Positions 10,720 through 19,782 are shown, counted from the stretch's first letter. The stretch: DNA of 64,000 nt from Cymbomonas tetramitiformis (GCA_001247695.2 LGRX02027204.1:1-64000); one strand, 5' to 3'. The notes: generated from the sequence alone by a model not told the origin. A program made the numbers and translations.

Positions 10720-11418
10720 CTGCATGCCCGTTCGCATGGATTTTATGAGTTGCTGGTGCGACTTGCCCTTCACGTTCTGGTCGACGGTGTTCTGCTCGTC
10801 AGCCAAAAATCGGACCATGTCAGACTGTAGATTAAAATACAATTTGCACTCGATCTGCTGAAAAGCTTCGTTATCTGGTTGTTCTTGGTGAAGCTCCCGC
10901 CGAGCGGTGAGGCTATGTTGGTGCCCGAAGCACACGAAACGATATACGCCTTCGTACACCTTACTGGGGTCAAAGTCCTCCGCGCTTGTGAGGTGCTCCC
11001 CAGACTCCGCCCATATAACGTACACTAGGGACGTGTTCTGAAAACCGTGTGGGTTCCAAGCCATGCTCTCTTTCAAGTTCATGACTTGCGCACGGTCCTC
11101 ATCCCTGATGCGCTCGTAGTCCTCAGCCTGTATAATGTACTGGATAGGTATGTTGAAGGTACACCCCTTGACGTCTTTGGCGTCAACGACTCTGGGGTAC
11201 CGGTGGTTATACTCAATCTGATACCGAATCGTATTAGAATGAGCTACTGAACGCCGCTGTTTCGGCAAAGAGAGCAAGGACTGCCAGTTCTGCGCTGCTT
11301 GCTCGGCATTCTGTTCTTTGGCCGCCTTCGCTGTCTCTCCAGGCCCGTAAGCTAACAATGAGCCGCCCGGACCACGACTAGCAGCCAGATCGCTTTCTGC
11401 TGCAGGTGTCAACGGTAC
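10720..11418 (-). CDS. Exon 1 (visible) of the gene: ParB/Srx-like nuclease-fold domain
   Basis: 233 codons between acceptor ATATAG/GTACCG (11418) and donor ATGCAG/GTGATT (10720). The central part reads like a ParB N-terminal domain: a positioning segment (EDRAQVMNLKESMAWNPHGF), then YRFVCFGHQHSLTARRELHQ, equivalent to the G-H-R/H-R box, then the IECKLYF strand and a following Leu/Asp helix. ParB-like domains fused to DNA methyltransferases are known in phages and bacteria, and the downstream exon carries a beta-class methyltransferase, so the fusion is coherent. No ATG lies in this exon upstream of the domain, so at least one 5' exon is missing or unrecognised. Confidence 0.55.
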
Positions 11419-11659
11419 CTATATTGTAATATAAAAGTACAAAGTTAGTCACTAACAGATAACACCTCATTAGGTTAATGAGCAATTCGAAACAACACTC
11501 ATATTCATTATAAAACTGTTAAGGGGAAATCACAAAGGTTAGAAACTTTGCACAACTGCTCATTAAGCTAATGAGACATATTTTACATTACAAGCTAATG
11601 GTACATATTTTATTTAACATCGGTCTTGATCAATTACGGTTGTCAATGTAATTGTATGC

Positions 11660-11932
11660 CTACTTCTTTAGTTTTGATTTACTACATTCCTGTCGATGGC
11701 TCGACTTCCAGTGCTGCTTCGCACAATCATGGGAACAGTATACTGCTTGGTGACAGCCGCCACACCGCTTTTCTCCTTGTTTACCACAATTTATACAGAG
11801 ACACTGGTGTGCTGACACCGAGGACTTCCCGAAACGATCTTTGTTTGCCTTCCGAACAGCAGATTGTGTGAAGCATGCGGTCCAGCCATTGGAAAGCTTT
11901 ACTGGTGAATTAAAGTCGGTTGTGCCAGAATC
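11660..11932 (-). CDS. MYND zinc-finger protein, terminal exon
   Basis: 90 codons plus TAG, opening directly after a strong acceptor (long T-rich tract then TACTGCAG, 11933-11940). Residues ~44-81 form a MYND finger: CINCGKQGEKRCGGCHQ, then VYCSHDCAKQHW and HRQEC, with all Cys/His ligands present. MYND fingers mediate protein-protein contacts and often sit at C-termini, as here. The upstream exons should lie at higher coordinates, but there the 145-bp array and the 26.5-kb viral insertion follow at once, so the 5' part of the gene is displaced or lost. Confidence 0.7.
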   Translation of the reverse strand, partial: DSGTTDFNSPVKLSNGWTACFTQSAVRKANKDRFGKSSVSAHQCLCINCGKQGEKRCGGCHQAVYCSHDCAKQHWKSSHRQECSKSKLKK

Positions 11933-11957
11933 CTGCAGTAAAGGAAAAAAAAGAAAA

Positions 11958-12819
11958 ACTGCTCATTAAGCTAATGAGACCTTTTGGTCAGTCATCGAAT
12001 TTATCGGGTAAAACAGTCACACATGTCATATGATGACAGTAGGTATCATACTAACTGTAAAAAAATCGTAAAGGCCAGAAAGTTTGCAAAACTGCTCATT
12101 AGGCTAATGAGGCTTTTTGTTCAAGTTTGGGTCAGTCATCGAATTTATCGGGTAAAACAGTCACACATGTCATATGATGACAGTAGGTATCATACTAACT
12201 GTAAAAAAAATCGTAAAGGCCAGAAAGTTTGCAAAACTGCTCATTAGGCTAATGAGGCTTTTTGTTCAAGTTTGGGTCAGTCATCGAATTTCTCGGGTAA
12301 AACAGTCACACATGTCATATGATGACAGTAGGTATCATACTAACTGTAAAAAAAATCGTAAAGGCCAGAAAGTTTGCAAAACTGCTCATTAGGCTAATGA
12401 GGCTTTTTGTTCAAGTTTGGGTCAGTCATCGAATTTCTCGGGTAAAACAGTCACACATGTCATATGATGACAGTAGGTATCATACTAACTGTAAAAAAAA
12501 TCGTAAAGGCCAGAAAGTTGCAAAACTGCTCATTAGGCTAATGAGGCTTTTTGTTCAAGTTTGGGTCAGTCATCGAATTTCTCGGGTAAAACAGTCACAC
12601 ATGTCATATGATGACAGTAGGTATCATACTAACTGTAAAAAAAATCGTAAAGGCCAGAAAGTTTGCAAAACTGCTCATTAGGCTAATGAGGCTTTTTGTT
12701 CAAGTTTGGGTCAGTCATCGAATTTCTCGGGTAAAACAGTCACACATGTCATATAATGACAGTAGGTATCATACTAACTGTAAAAGAAATCCTAAAGGCC
12801 AGAAAGTTTGCAAAACTGC
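11958..12819. repeat. 145-bp tandem array, left part
   Basis: About six units with GCTCATT starting at 11961, 12094, 12239, 12384, 12528 and 12673 (periods 133, 145, 145, 144, 145). Each contains the palindrome CTCATTAGGCTAATGAG and a CATGTCATATGATGACA segment. Related palindromes also occur nearby at 11466 and 11550, outside the array. The last unit stops at 12819, where the viral element begins. Confidence 0.95.
12814..12819. repeat. Target-site duplication, left copy
   Basis: aactgc precedes the left TIR and is repeated at 39321-39326 after the right TIR. Removing the element and one copy restores an intact array unit (gcaaaactgctcattagg). Confidence 0.95.
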
Positions 12820-12934
12820 ACTACATGGGAAGCGTGTAGAGGGGGACCATCCTTATTAAATACAATTGTATTCCTTAAGTACCTTCTGTATTTTGCCAGG
12901 ATTTACCAGTATTTCGTAACGCTTCCCATGTAGT
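12820..12934. repeat. Hairpin-bounded 115-bp tip of the TIR
   Basis: ACTACATGGGAAGCG at 12820-12834 is repeated inverted as CGCTTCCCATGTAGT at 12920-12934. The mirror segment is at 39206-39320. The very end of the element can therefore fold back on itself. Confidence 0.85.
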
Positions 12935-13077
12935 GAGTATCTACGGTTATCTATGGCAGATCTGCATAAGTCGACTCCGTGATCTTCGTACAATACCGCC
13001 TGCTTACCTACCCCTGCCCGCCTGCATTGCTCGCTTCCCAGCTCGCAAGTTAGTTATCTATTAGTGATCATCGGAAC

Positions 13078-13311
13078 GTTAATTGTTTCCAATATTGAAT
13101 TATATTATATATATTACTGTTTTGGAAACATTTCGCGTAATTTATAAGTCCATACGTTAATTGTTGCCCGAATCATATATTATATAACATATTACTGTTT
13201 TGGAAACATTTCGCGTAATTTATAAGTCCATACGTTAATTGTTGCCCGAATCATATATTATATAACATATTACTGTTTTGGATACATTTACCGTGATTTA
13301 TAAGTCTATCC
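13078..13311. repeat. Three tandem 78-bp AT-rich units in the left TIR
   Basis: Units start GTTAATTGTT at 13078, 13156 and 13234. Each contains an AT-rich core (ATATTATATAACATATTA), TTTTGGAAACATTTCGCG and TTTATAAGTC. The same unit, in whole or part, occurs singly at five gene junctions inside the element. Mirror units lie at 38829-39062. Confidence 0.9.
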
Positions 13312-13338
13312 ATATTAGAATATATCTAATATATTATA

Positions 13339-13359
13339 GCAACATTCAGAGAATGTTGC
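13339..13359. repeat. 21-bp perfect palindrome (9-bp stems, 3-nt loop)
   Basis: GCAACATTC-AGA-GAATGTTGC in the TIR; mirror copy at 38781-38801. A sister palindrome with the same geometry, GAAACAAAT-GAA-ATTTGTTTC, lies at 13388-13408. Confidence 0.85.
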
Positions 13360-13501
13360 CGGTGTTCTGGCAATACAAGGAACAATTGAAACAAATGAAA
13401 TTTGTTTCCGGTCGGAGATTGTTCCCGTTACCGTTTCTCACTTTTCTTTTCTATTATCTTATGGGAATTGATTCCCCTCCCTGAAAAACCGAAGAAATTT
13501 A

Positions 13502-14497
13502 TCAAGAAAAATCAATAGGAATTAGTTCCATTAAAAATCTCAATTGTAAACCATTTGTTAATACTTTAGTGGACGTAATTTGCAATTCTAAATCATTTGG
13601 TGCAAGAACATTAATAGTGGAAACAATATCATAATCAATTCCCGTTACATTGAAACTTGAAAGTCTTACAATATAATTGGTACCTATAACATTGTTAATA
13701 TTTGTATCATTATGTTGAATTTTAAATTTTGTCAAAAGAGCATTCCCATCACTTACATTAGGGTCAGCCGGACTTAATGTAAAATTAAAATAATTAATAA
13801 ACGATGTATCAAATGTCAATATTCTCATTCCTGTTTCCCTATTTTGAATTAATCCTTTTTTACATTTGGAATAATCTATTTTGTTTTCAATTTGAACAGA
13901 ATTACATGCTATATTATTACAACCTATATCATTACAATCCATAATATCATTGCAACCTATTATGTCACCCGACATGTTAATTCTAAAATATTCAGTTGTA
14001 CTACCATCAGGTTTCTTTTCAAAATTTATGAAATATATAGTTTTAGCATTTGATATGTCAACGTCTGCGGTATTCAAATTTATGAAACTGTTACCTGTTT
14101 TTTTAATTCCAAATAAATCAATATTTGTTGTATCATTTGGTGCGGTGTTGTTTATTTCACCATTTACCCGTAAATTATTATTAACAGTGACATTTGTTGC
14201 AGATTTTGCCGAAACATTGTCGACTTGCAAATTAATACAATTCACACCCGTGAAATTACCCGCAGCAGCATCTATACCACCAGATTGAATACTAATATCG
14301 TTCCCAACAGTCAATGTGTCATTAATTTTAATAGTATCTGCTTCTAATTCATTCTTTACAATGACGTTACCATTTGTTCTTTCAATATTGTCATTTCCAA
14401 TATCTGTCCATTTAGTTGACCCACCCGATGGTGAATTGCCATTAATTGTTGTACATGTCAAGTTTTTACAAACTAAACTTTGTCCAAAACTACTCAT
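13502..14497 (-). CDS. Fibre-like virion protein 1
   Basis: 331 aa. It starts MSSFGQSLVCKN, an N-terminus shared with the next two genes (MSAFGSNL and MSSFGNEL), which suggests a common anchoring segment. The middle is Asn/Thr/Ile-rich with short periodic strands (IGCNDIMDCNDIGCNNIACN), as expected for a beta-helical or trimeric fibre; the C-terminal ~110 residues look globular and could be a receptor-binding head. No catalytic motif. TATACTATA lies at 14503-14511, five bases before the ATG. The role in host attachment is inferred from composition and position beside capsid genes. Confidence 0.6.
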   Translation of the reverse strand: MSSFGQSLVCKNLTCTTINGNSPSGGSTKWTDIGNDNIERTNGNVIVKNELEADTIKINDTLTVGNDISIQSGGIDAAAGNFTGVNCINLQVDNVSAKSATNVTVNNNLRVNGEINNTAPNDTTNIDLFGIKKTGNSFINLNTADVDISNAKTIYFINFEKKPDGSTTEYFRINMSGDIIGCNDIMDCNDIGCNNIACNSVQIENKIDYSKCKKGLIQNRETGMRILTFDTSFINYFNFTLSPADPNVSDGNALLTKFKIQHNDTNINNVIGTNYIVRLSSFNVTGIDYDIVSTINVLAPNDLELQITSTKVLTNGLQLRFLMELIPIDFS

Positions 14498-14502
14498 CTG
14501 TC

Positions 14503-14511
14503 TATACTATA
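14503..14511 (-). promoter_or_regulatory. TATAGTATA-type promoter box of fibre gene 1
   Basis: TATACTATA (reads TATAGTATA on plus), 5 bases upstream of the ATG at 14497 and 1 base from the stop of the upstream gene at 14513. Confidence 0.5.
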
Positions 14512-14512
14512 C

Positions 14513-16462
14513 TCATGTAAAATAATTGATTCCTGGGCTTACCCAAATTAATACACCACCACCAACACCAGCCACTTTTGATTCCATAACTGTTCCGATA
14601 TATGAATCGCTCGTTGTGATCTGAGCACTAGTGATTTCACCACCTACTATGCATTTCACACGTTGGCCCTTTACATACGTATTATCTGTAGCAGCGGCAT
14701 TCCTACATGTCGTGAAACCACGTCCAATCAATACGAAACAACTCTGAGTTGCAGCACTGTCTTGAATACAAACACCGATGGGAGTGCAGTTTTGATTACT
14801 TTGAGTGTATGAGTTATTGAACGGTTGAACTCCATTTACGTTGTTTATTCCATCATCATCTAACATGACAATTGTTGAAGCAGTAATCGTATTGGCGGTG
14901 TTATTCACAAATGTAAATACATCCCCGGTAAATCGTAGCGGGTTTGCTGGAAGGGTGGTATGAGCGTACGCCTTCGTAATGAGTGTCAATGGAACACCGG
15001 TTAATGTCAGTGAGTTGGTTGAACTTGGATAAGCGTAATTTAATGAATTGGATAGAATGATACCCGATGCATCGAGGTCTCCACTCAAATTTATATTAGT
15101 GGTCGTATTGGCAACCGCACACACTTGTGCTAAGCTTGGGATACCGCCACCACTGGAAACAGGGCCATAACGCACCTCGTTGGATGATGCATCATAGTGG
15201 AGCATATTAGACTCGCTTGCTGGATCGGGAGACAATCTGATAGGTCTAATATAGCAACTACCTGCGACACCGGCATTCAGTTCAACACCGCTTGCGTTTA
15301 AAACGATTGTGTTATCGGTGTTAATCGCACTCTGAGCAGAGTTCTGTCCTGCCAGAGCACCTATGTTTATGGAACTTTCACCGGCTGTAGATTCACCTGC
15401 ATATTTTCCGATATTCACTGCTGCATCTTTGCAATTGTTCTGCCCACAGTCGTCCCCAATAGACACGACATAATCACCGCAGTTATTATTACATGCACCA
15501 GAACCAATAGCAATCGTATCATTACTGGTTGTATTATTAATAGATAGTGCATTGCGACCTATAGCGATGGAACGTTCACCCATATGATCGGCATTGGTGA
15601 ATCCTTGAGTTTGCTCCCCGATGGATACTTTACCAAAACCAGCAGAACCTGATTCAATTCTAAGATTATTGCCACTGAGTTTCTCTTGATTGACAACCAT
15701 GGTACCTGTACCAGTGTATGAAACATCGGCAATCGTAGTTGTAGACCCTCTAGCGGTCACATCTTGAAGGGTAGATGTATCAGGTTGAACTGGTAAACCT
15801 GTCAATTGTGAACCGTCACCGACAAATGCAGAAGCACTAATACTATTTGTGGTCGTTGAACCTTGATCAGTGACCGATTGTAGATTCTGATTTGCACCAG
15901 AAGGTAAGTTTGTCAAAAGGCTACCATCTCCACGGTACTTGCCTGCAGTCAATGTTAGATCGCCGGTATTGAGTACAAGTGGACCGTCGTTGATCAAAAC
16001 GCCACTACCTAAAGTTTCAATATTGATGGTTGTTTGCATGCATGTAATTTCATTGATTCCTGTTTCTCCGATCGAGACTCGTGTTTGTTCCGCAGGGTCC
16101 AAGCTTTTAATTTCAAAAGAAGCATCGAGGTCATCGAGGCCTGCTGAGAATCGTGATTTCGACACTGGATTGTTCAATACGAAGTCGTTGAATTTGATGC
16201 TTGTGTGTACTTTCAGCGACCCATCTGTCAACAAGGACATCTGTTCTCGTTCATTTAATGGGTCTTGAGTATCTATGAATTTGATATCGTTTTGATAGCG
16301 TATGTCTGACCCGATATGCATGGTCTCAAGCGGCGATTCAACGCTGCCTATAGTTTGACAAACAACCGTGTCGCAAGTGAGTGTATCAGTTGGACCTGGG
16401 GTTGGCACGTATGCTTTGCCGTTAATTTCTTTAACAATTAGATTTGAACCAAAAGCTGACAT
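14513..16462 (-). CDS. Fibre-like virion protein 2 with trimeric-adhesin type repeats
   Basis: 649 aa. N-terminus MSAFGSNLIVKEINGKAYVP is like the neighbouring fibre genes. Two copies of GDGS(L/Q)LT(N/G)LP in the first third recall phage tail fibres. The centre carries YadA-head-like repeats (SIAIGRNALSI, TIAIGSGACN, VSIGDDCGQN, VNIGKYAGES, INIGALAGQN) with paired Cys. These repeat types form trimeric beta-rolls in adhesins and tail fibres. The C-terminal part has a possible head domain. The start is abutted by TATATATAATATA (16463-16475). A role as the main attachment fibre is inferred. Confidence 0.65.
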   Translation of the reverse strand: MSAFGSNLIVKEINGKAYVPTPGPTDTLTCDTVVCQTIGSVESPLETMHIGSDIRYQNDIKFIDTQDPLNEREQMSLLTDGSLKVHTSIKFNDFVLNNPVSKSRFSAGLDDLDASFEIKSLDPAEQTRVSIGETGINEITCMQTTINIETLGSGVLINDGPLVLNTGDLTLTAGKYRGDGSLLTNLPSGANQNLQSVTDQGSTTTNSISASAFVGDGSQLTGLPVQPDTSTLQDVTARGSTTTIADVSYTGTGTMVVNQEKLSGNNLRIESGSAGFGKVSIGEQTQGFTNADHMGERSIAIGRNALSINNTTSNDTIAIGSGACNNNCGDYVVSIGDDCGQNNCKDAAVNIGKYAGESTAGESSINIGALAGQNSAQSAINTDNTIVLNASGVELNAGVAGSCYIRPIRLSPDPASESNMLHYDASSNEVRYGPVSSGGGIPSLAQVCAVANTTTNINLSGDLDASGIILSNSLNYAYPSSTNSLTLTGVPLTLITKAYAHTTLPANPLRFTGDVFTFVNNTANTITASTIVMLDDDGINNVNGVQPFNNSYTQSNQNCTPIGVCIQDSAATQSCFVLIGRGFTTCRNAAATDNTYVKGQRVKCIVGGEITSAQITTSDSYIGTVMESKVAGVGGGVLIWVSPGINYFT

Positions 16463-16487
16463 TATATATAATATAGCATTTAATAAT

Positions 16488-16856
16488 TTACGGTGGAGGT
16501 ATTGACCCCGTCTTCATAAAAATCTGAGCAGGTGCATCACCACCTGCAGTCCGAAACCCATACAGGCCATTAACCGGAACTTCATCGTCATTTGGTGGTG
16601 TGTTAGTTGGACCGGTAACGATTGGCAACCCTGCTATTCTAAATTGGCTTAGCTTTCCCGCCATGTTGAAATCTGCAACACCGGGGTCTCCCGATTGACT
16701 CGCGTCGAAATTGAAAATAGCTTTAGTCCCTAACAAACTAATTTCAGATTGTGCTTGAGGGGTATCCTTACCGCCACGACCGATTGTCATTCCTTTACCA
16801 TCGAAAACGGTTGCCGTAACTCTTGTTGCATTTAGTTCATTACCAAAAGAGCTCAT
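16488..16856 (-). CDS. Small fibre-family protein
   Basis: 122 aa, starting MSSFGNELNATRVTATVFDG, clearly related at its N-terminus to the two larger fibre genes. Its C-terminal half (GLYGFRTAGGDAPAQIFMKTG) shows no repeats. It lies between fibre 2 and a 106-aa gene, same strand, spacing about 20-25 bases, with an ATATATATA run immediately upstream (16859-16870). Possibly a short fibre or a base protein using the same anchor. Confidence 0.55.
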   Translation of the reverse strand: MSSFGNELNATRVTATVFDGKGMTIGRGGKDTPQAQSEISLLGTKAIFNFDASQSGDPGVADFNMAGKLSQFRIAGLPIVTGPTNTPPNDDEVPVNGLYGFRTAGGDAPAQIFMKTGSIPPP

Positions 16857-16875
16857 TATGTATATATATATTACA

Positions 16876-17196
16876 TTATGAAAAAAACAAAGGTATAGGT
16901 TGCAACAATCGACTATTCAATGGATGCTCCATCGGGAAATGGAACATTTCCATGTCTTTGCTAACCTTTTCGCCATGTCCTAAGGTATAACTTTTATATC
17001 CCGCCAAAGGATTAACATTGCTTATCCTGAATGGTGGATATGTGATATCATTGATTGTTTTACACGGAAGTTGTTGCATCATTACAGGTCTATAACCTGA
17101 CATTTGAAACATCGTCGCGGTGTGAATCTGTTTGTCTACGCTCGGTCCTACGTCTTTGATCATATTGTAACTGCTTAATCCTGGTTGTTGTGCCAT
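16876..17196 (-). CDS. Uncharacterised 106-aa virion-cluster protein
   Basis: 106 aa, soluble, Met- and Pro-rich, with an NPLAGYKSYTLGHGEKVSKD segment. No domain recognised. It sits between the capsid gene and the fibre cluster, same strand, short spacers, with TATACTATT upstream of the ATG, so it is probably a co-expressed structural or assembly component. Confidence 0.5.
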   Translation of the reverse strand: MAQQPGLSSYNMIKDVGPSVDKQIHTATMFQMSGYRPVMMQQLPCKTINDITYPPFRISNVNPLAGYKSYTLGHGEKVSKDMEMFHFPMEHPLNSRLLQPIPLFFS

Positions 17197-17219
17197 ATTT
17201 GTATACTATTAACCGCGTT

Positions 17220-18557
17220 TTAAAATACAGTTTCAATAACACGGTTTTGACCAATACGAAGCACTGCCGTAGTTTCGCAAATGATCATGGTTTCGTTTGT
17301 TGTTAGTACCACTTTTTGTAGATCGTCTACTGGTGACGCAGCCGAAGTCTGATAGTAGAAGGAACTGTTTAAACCCCGAGAATCCAATCCTGTCATACTT
17401 CTGACCCCCATTTCGGAAGGTAAATTTAAACGTACCATAGGAATAAATTGATTATTGAGCCAATCTTCGTAACTGTTAATCTTACATCCCGACAGTGTTC
17501 CATAGTTATCGGCCTTTCCGATCGTCAGGAGGTTGAACGCTGCCAACGGGTCTACCCTATAGTTGGGTACAAATAAGTTGTTGATATTGAATTGTAGAGC
17601 ACCCAGGCCACCTGCTGAAAACTGAAAGTATGATGGTAGGTAGGCTGTTCCACATGTATTTTCCAATTTAATAAGTCCTTTGTTTTTTTCTCTATAGTCA
17701 GAAGGCCTTTGCACAGCATATATGTTATTAATGCATTGAGAACTCAAAGAGAACCTTGTTGATTTGTCCATACTACCAGCTCCTTCAAAGAAACTAAAAT
17801 AATTGTAATACGGAATCTCCAAGAATCCATCACGCAATTTTGATTCCACCGCTGCGTCGTAGACCCCTGAACTAAACGTGATCGTCTCAACGGTAAAGTA
17901 AAGTTTGTCCAATTTAAAATTGCCTTTCGATACTAATTCTTCTTGAGCTTTTGTGTCAATTGCTACACCAGGTGTTTTTGTTTTTTGATAACACCCTAGG
18001 ACTTCTGGACCTGCAAGGTACAATCTGATTTGGATCGGAGGAAGTAGACTCGTATCAATGTAGGATGGTTCAGCCTCGCCTAGAAAAGATAGCCATTGAT
18101 TCAAAATGTATGGACGAGGTGTGCTGTAAAAGCCCTCGGCTACAGAGATTTCTTGATTCTTAAGAACCCTTTGATAAGTCATTTCTTTGCTAAGAGTGGT
18201 TTTGATAGTATCAAGGACACAACTGACGGTATTGTAGCCTTGAAAACCAGTGGTGAGTTGCTGGCCTCCTGCGAAGATTTCCATTCTTTGAATAAGTTTT
18301 TCTATACCGTTTGGTAGCGTCGTGATTAATTCATCAGCAAGATCTGCGTCGTTTTGAAATGCTAAAGGCGTTGTACAGGAACCTAAACAATGCATGGCTA
18401 AACTCTTCATATTTACTATAGAATTCACAGGCAGATTCAAAGTAATGGTGCTATACCTTGATGCTTCAGTGAGATTAGTCGTTTCTAATCTGAAGTAATT
18501 AGTTGAATACGAGTTCATTTTTGAAAGCCCGTAGGCCAAGCTCATCGGCAAACTCAT
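17220..18557 (-). CDS. Major capsid protein (PLV type)
   Basis: 445 aa, no signal peptide. It has the beta-rich pattern expected of PLV double-jelly-roll capsids: an N-terminal NYFRLETTN segment with alternating strands, QRMEIFAGGQQLTTGFQGYN, a long loop region, then ALQFNINNLFVPNYRVDPL. The length is slightly under the usual ~500-600. Position between penton and small virion genes, and the absence of any other large beta-rich ORF except fibres, support the call. TATATAGTATAG lies at 18563-18574, about 5 bases before the ATG. The fold assignment is by pattern recognition; a structure prediction would settle it. Confidence 0.75.
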   Translation of the reverse strand: MSLPMSLAYGLSKMNSYSTNYFRLETTNLTEASRYSTITLNLPVNSIVNMKSLAMHCLGSCTTPLAFQNDADLADELITTLPNGIEKLIQRMEIFAGGQQLTTGFQGYNTVSCVLDTIKTTLSKEMTYQRVLKNQEISVAEGFYSTPRPYILNQWLSFLGEAEPSYIDTSLLPPIQIRLYLAGPEVLGCYQKTKTPGVAIDTKAQEELVSKGNFKLDKLYFTVETITFSSGVYDAAVESKLRDGFLEIPYYNYFSFFEGAGSMDKSTRFSLSSQCINNIYAVQRPSDYREKNKGLIKLENTCGTAYLPSYFQFSAGGLGALQFNINNLFVPNYRVDPLAAFNLLTIGKADNYGTLSGCKINSYEDWLNNQFIPMVRLNLPSEMGVRSMTGLDSRGLNSSFYYQTSAASPVDDLQKVVLTTNETMIICETTAVLRIGQNRVIETVF

Positions 18558-18562
18558 CTTTG

Positions 18563-18574
18563 TATATAGTATAG
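18563..18574 (-). promoter_or_regulatory. TATATAGTATAG box at the capsid gene start
   Basis: AT-rich box with the shared TATAGTATA core, 5 bases upstream of the ATG at 18557; the same arrangement precedes most PLV genes. Confidence 0.5.
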
Positions 18575-18575
18575 A

Positions 18576-19583
18576 TTATAAAATATCGGAAAGACCAACA
18601 GGTGCCAATTCTTCGACTTTGATGCTCAATGAATAGTTAATACTGCCATCGCTTGCTTGGGTCGGAGATGCTAATGTGATCAATCTCGCTTTAGAATCTG
18701 TGAGTGTTATTCTAAATGAAGTAAATTGGGACCCAGAAACTTCAATAACAAAGTTATCATTTGGATCTATATATCTTATGAAGTCTGTCGTTGTATCACT
18801 CGGCAATAGTATTTTCGCCCATATATCAGAACTAATCATTTCATTACTATTGGTAAAGGTAGAAAGATTGGTTGATTCTATATTGTGGGTAGGTAATGAT
18901 GTAATACGGAGATACAGTGCATCATTGGTTTGAATGTTACATGGATATATTGACGTGCATACTGTGTTAGCTACTAAATATTTACATTCAAATAAGTCTA
19001 TAAGTTGAGATATCTCAGCCAAACCAGCTGTGCTTCTATTGACACGACCACCCAGTACTTGATCAGAGTCGTTGTATTTTCCAGCAGTGGAAACTGAATT
19101 TAAGGCATTTTGTAAATTGCTTCCCGGTAACGCAAAAAATTCTCCACTCACGCTAAATGCTACAAACTTGACATCGGGTTGTGCAGGATCTAATACTATA
19201 CGAAATTTATTTTGGTAATCAATAACCTCATTCTGATCTTTATTGTAAGTGATAGTAACTGTTTGTATAGTACCACCGATGGCAGTTTTTATTGCGATGG
19301 CCAATTCAGATGTGAATTGATCCAACTGCGTATAATTTGCATAAGGTATTTTCACTTCCGTTAAAGTATGGTTTACTGTATCACCCACATAGAAGATACC
19401 ATTGGTCTCGTTAATACTATACCATGTCTTTGCACATGAGAAAGTATTCAAAGTCAATCTTAATTTTGTTTGTGCTCGATAATTTATCAGCTGAGTGGGT
19501 ATGTTCATTTGTAGAACTCGTGCATCTCCATTGCTATTGTCTTCGGACGACAAGAAGAGTGTTCTTGTACTAATTACGCTCAT
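18576..19583 (-). CDS. Minor capsid (penton-like) protein
   Basis: 335 aa. The N-terminus MSVISTRTLFLSSEDNSNGD fits the typical start of PLV/virophage minor capsid proteins, which form single-jelly-roll pentons. It is followed by alternating beta segments (KLRLTLNTFSCAKTWYSIN, TVTITYNKDQNE, FRIVLDP) and a C-terminal SLSIKVEEL strand. It lies directly upstream of the capsid gene on the same strand (18-base spacer) and overlaps the upstream 70-aa gene by 14 bases. TATATTAATATA precedes the ATG. Assignment rests on the opening motif, size and synteny. Confidence 0.7.
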   Translation of the reverse strand: MSVISTRTLFLSSEDNSNGDARVLQMNIPTQLINYRAQTKLRLTLNTFSCAKTWYSINETNGIFYVGDTVNHTLTEVKIPYANYTQLDQFTSELAIAIKTAIGGTIQTVTITYNKDQNEVIDYQNKFRIVLDPAQPDVKFVAFSVSGEFFALPGSNLQNALNSVSTAGKYNDSDQVLGGRVNRSTAGLAEISQLIDLFECKYLVANTVCTSIYPCNIQTNDALYLRITSLPTHNIESTNLSTFTNSNEMISSDIWAKILLPSDTTTDFIRYIDPNDNFVIEVSGSQFTSFRITLTDSKARLITLASPTQASDGSINYSLSIKVEELAPVGLSDIL

Positions 19584-19782
19584 CTATATTAATATAACAA
19601 TTATCTTTTATGGAAATAACAGTATCCCGATCTAAAGGAATTGGTTCTTCAATGTTTCCAGTACAAAGATCGTCGTAAAATTCTGGACGTTTGATATAAT
19701 CATCTACAAGCAATTCTACATGAGCTTCTTTAATATCGGGGTATTGAAGTTTCGCCAATCGTATCAATTCTTCACGATCCAT
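19570..19782 (-). CDS. Small acidic 70-aa protein
   Basis: 70 aa, starting MDREELIRLAKLQYPDIKEA. Acidic and helical at the N-terminus with no membrane segment. Its end overlaps the penton start by 14 bases, implying translational coupling or at least co-transcription. A TAATATATAGA box is next to the ATG. Function unknown; the same-strand context suggests a virion or assembly role. Confidence 0.5.
   Translation of the reverse strand: MDREELIRLAKLQYPDIKEAHVELLVDDYIKRPEFYDDLCTGNIEEPIPLDRDTVISIKDNCYINIDERN

Larger units (their letters stand above)
12820..13467. repeat. Left terminal inverted repeat of the PLV
   Basis: Pairs base for base with 39320-38673 with no length difference; the one mismatch noticed is at 13310. 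It begins ACTACATGGG. It contains, in order, a 115-bp hairpin-bounded tip, a GC-richer segment, three 78-bp AT-rich units and two 21-bp palindromes. Its inner edge ends with ATGGGAA, the same bases that on the right side start the methyltransferase gene. Confidence 0.95.

Noticed and set aside
11984..12859. Series of 72-120 aa frames in the tandem array
   Set aside because: They are the 145-bp repeat translated repeatedly; frames change at indels and no start or splice logic is visible.
13278..13484. 68-residue frame inside the left TIR, with a matching copy in the right TIR fused to the methyltransferase
   Set aside because: It consists of TIR repeat units and palindromes read through, with no promoter box; identity between copies is explained by the TIR itself.
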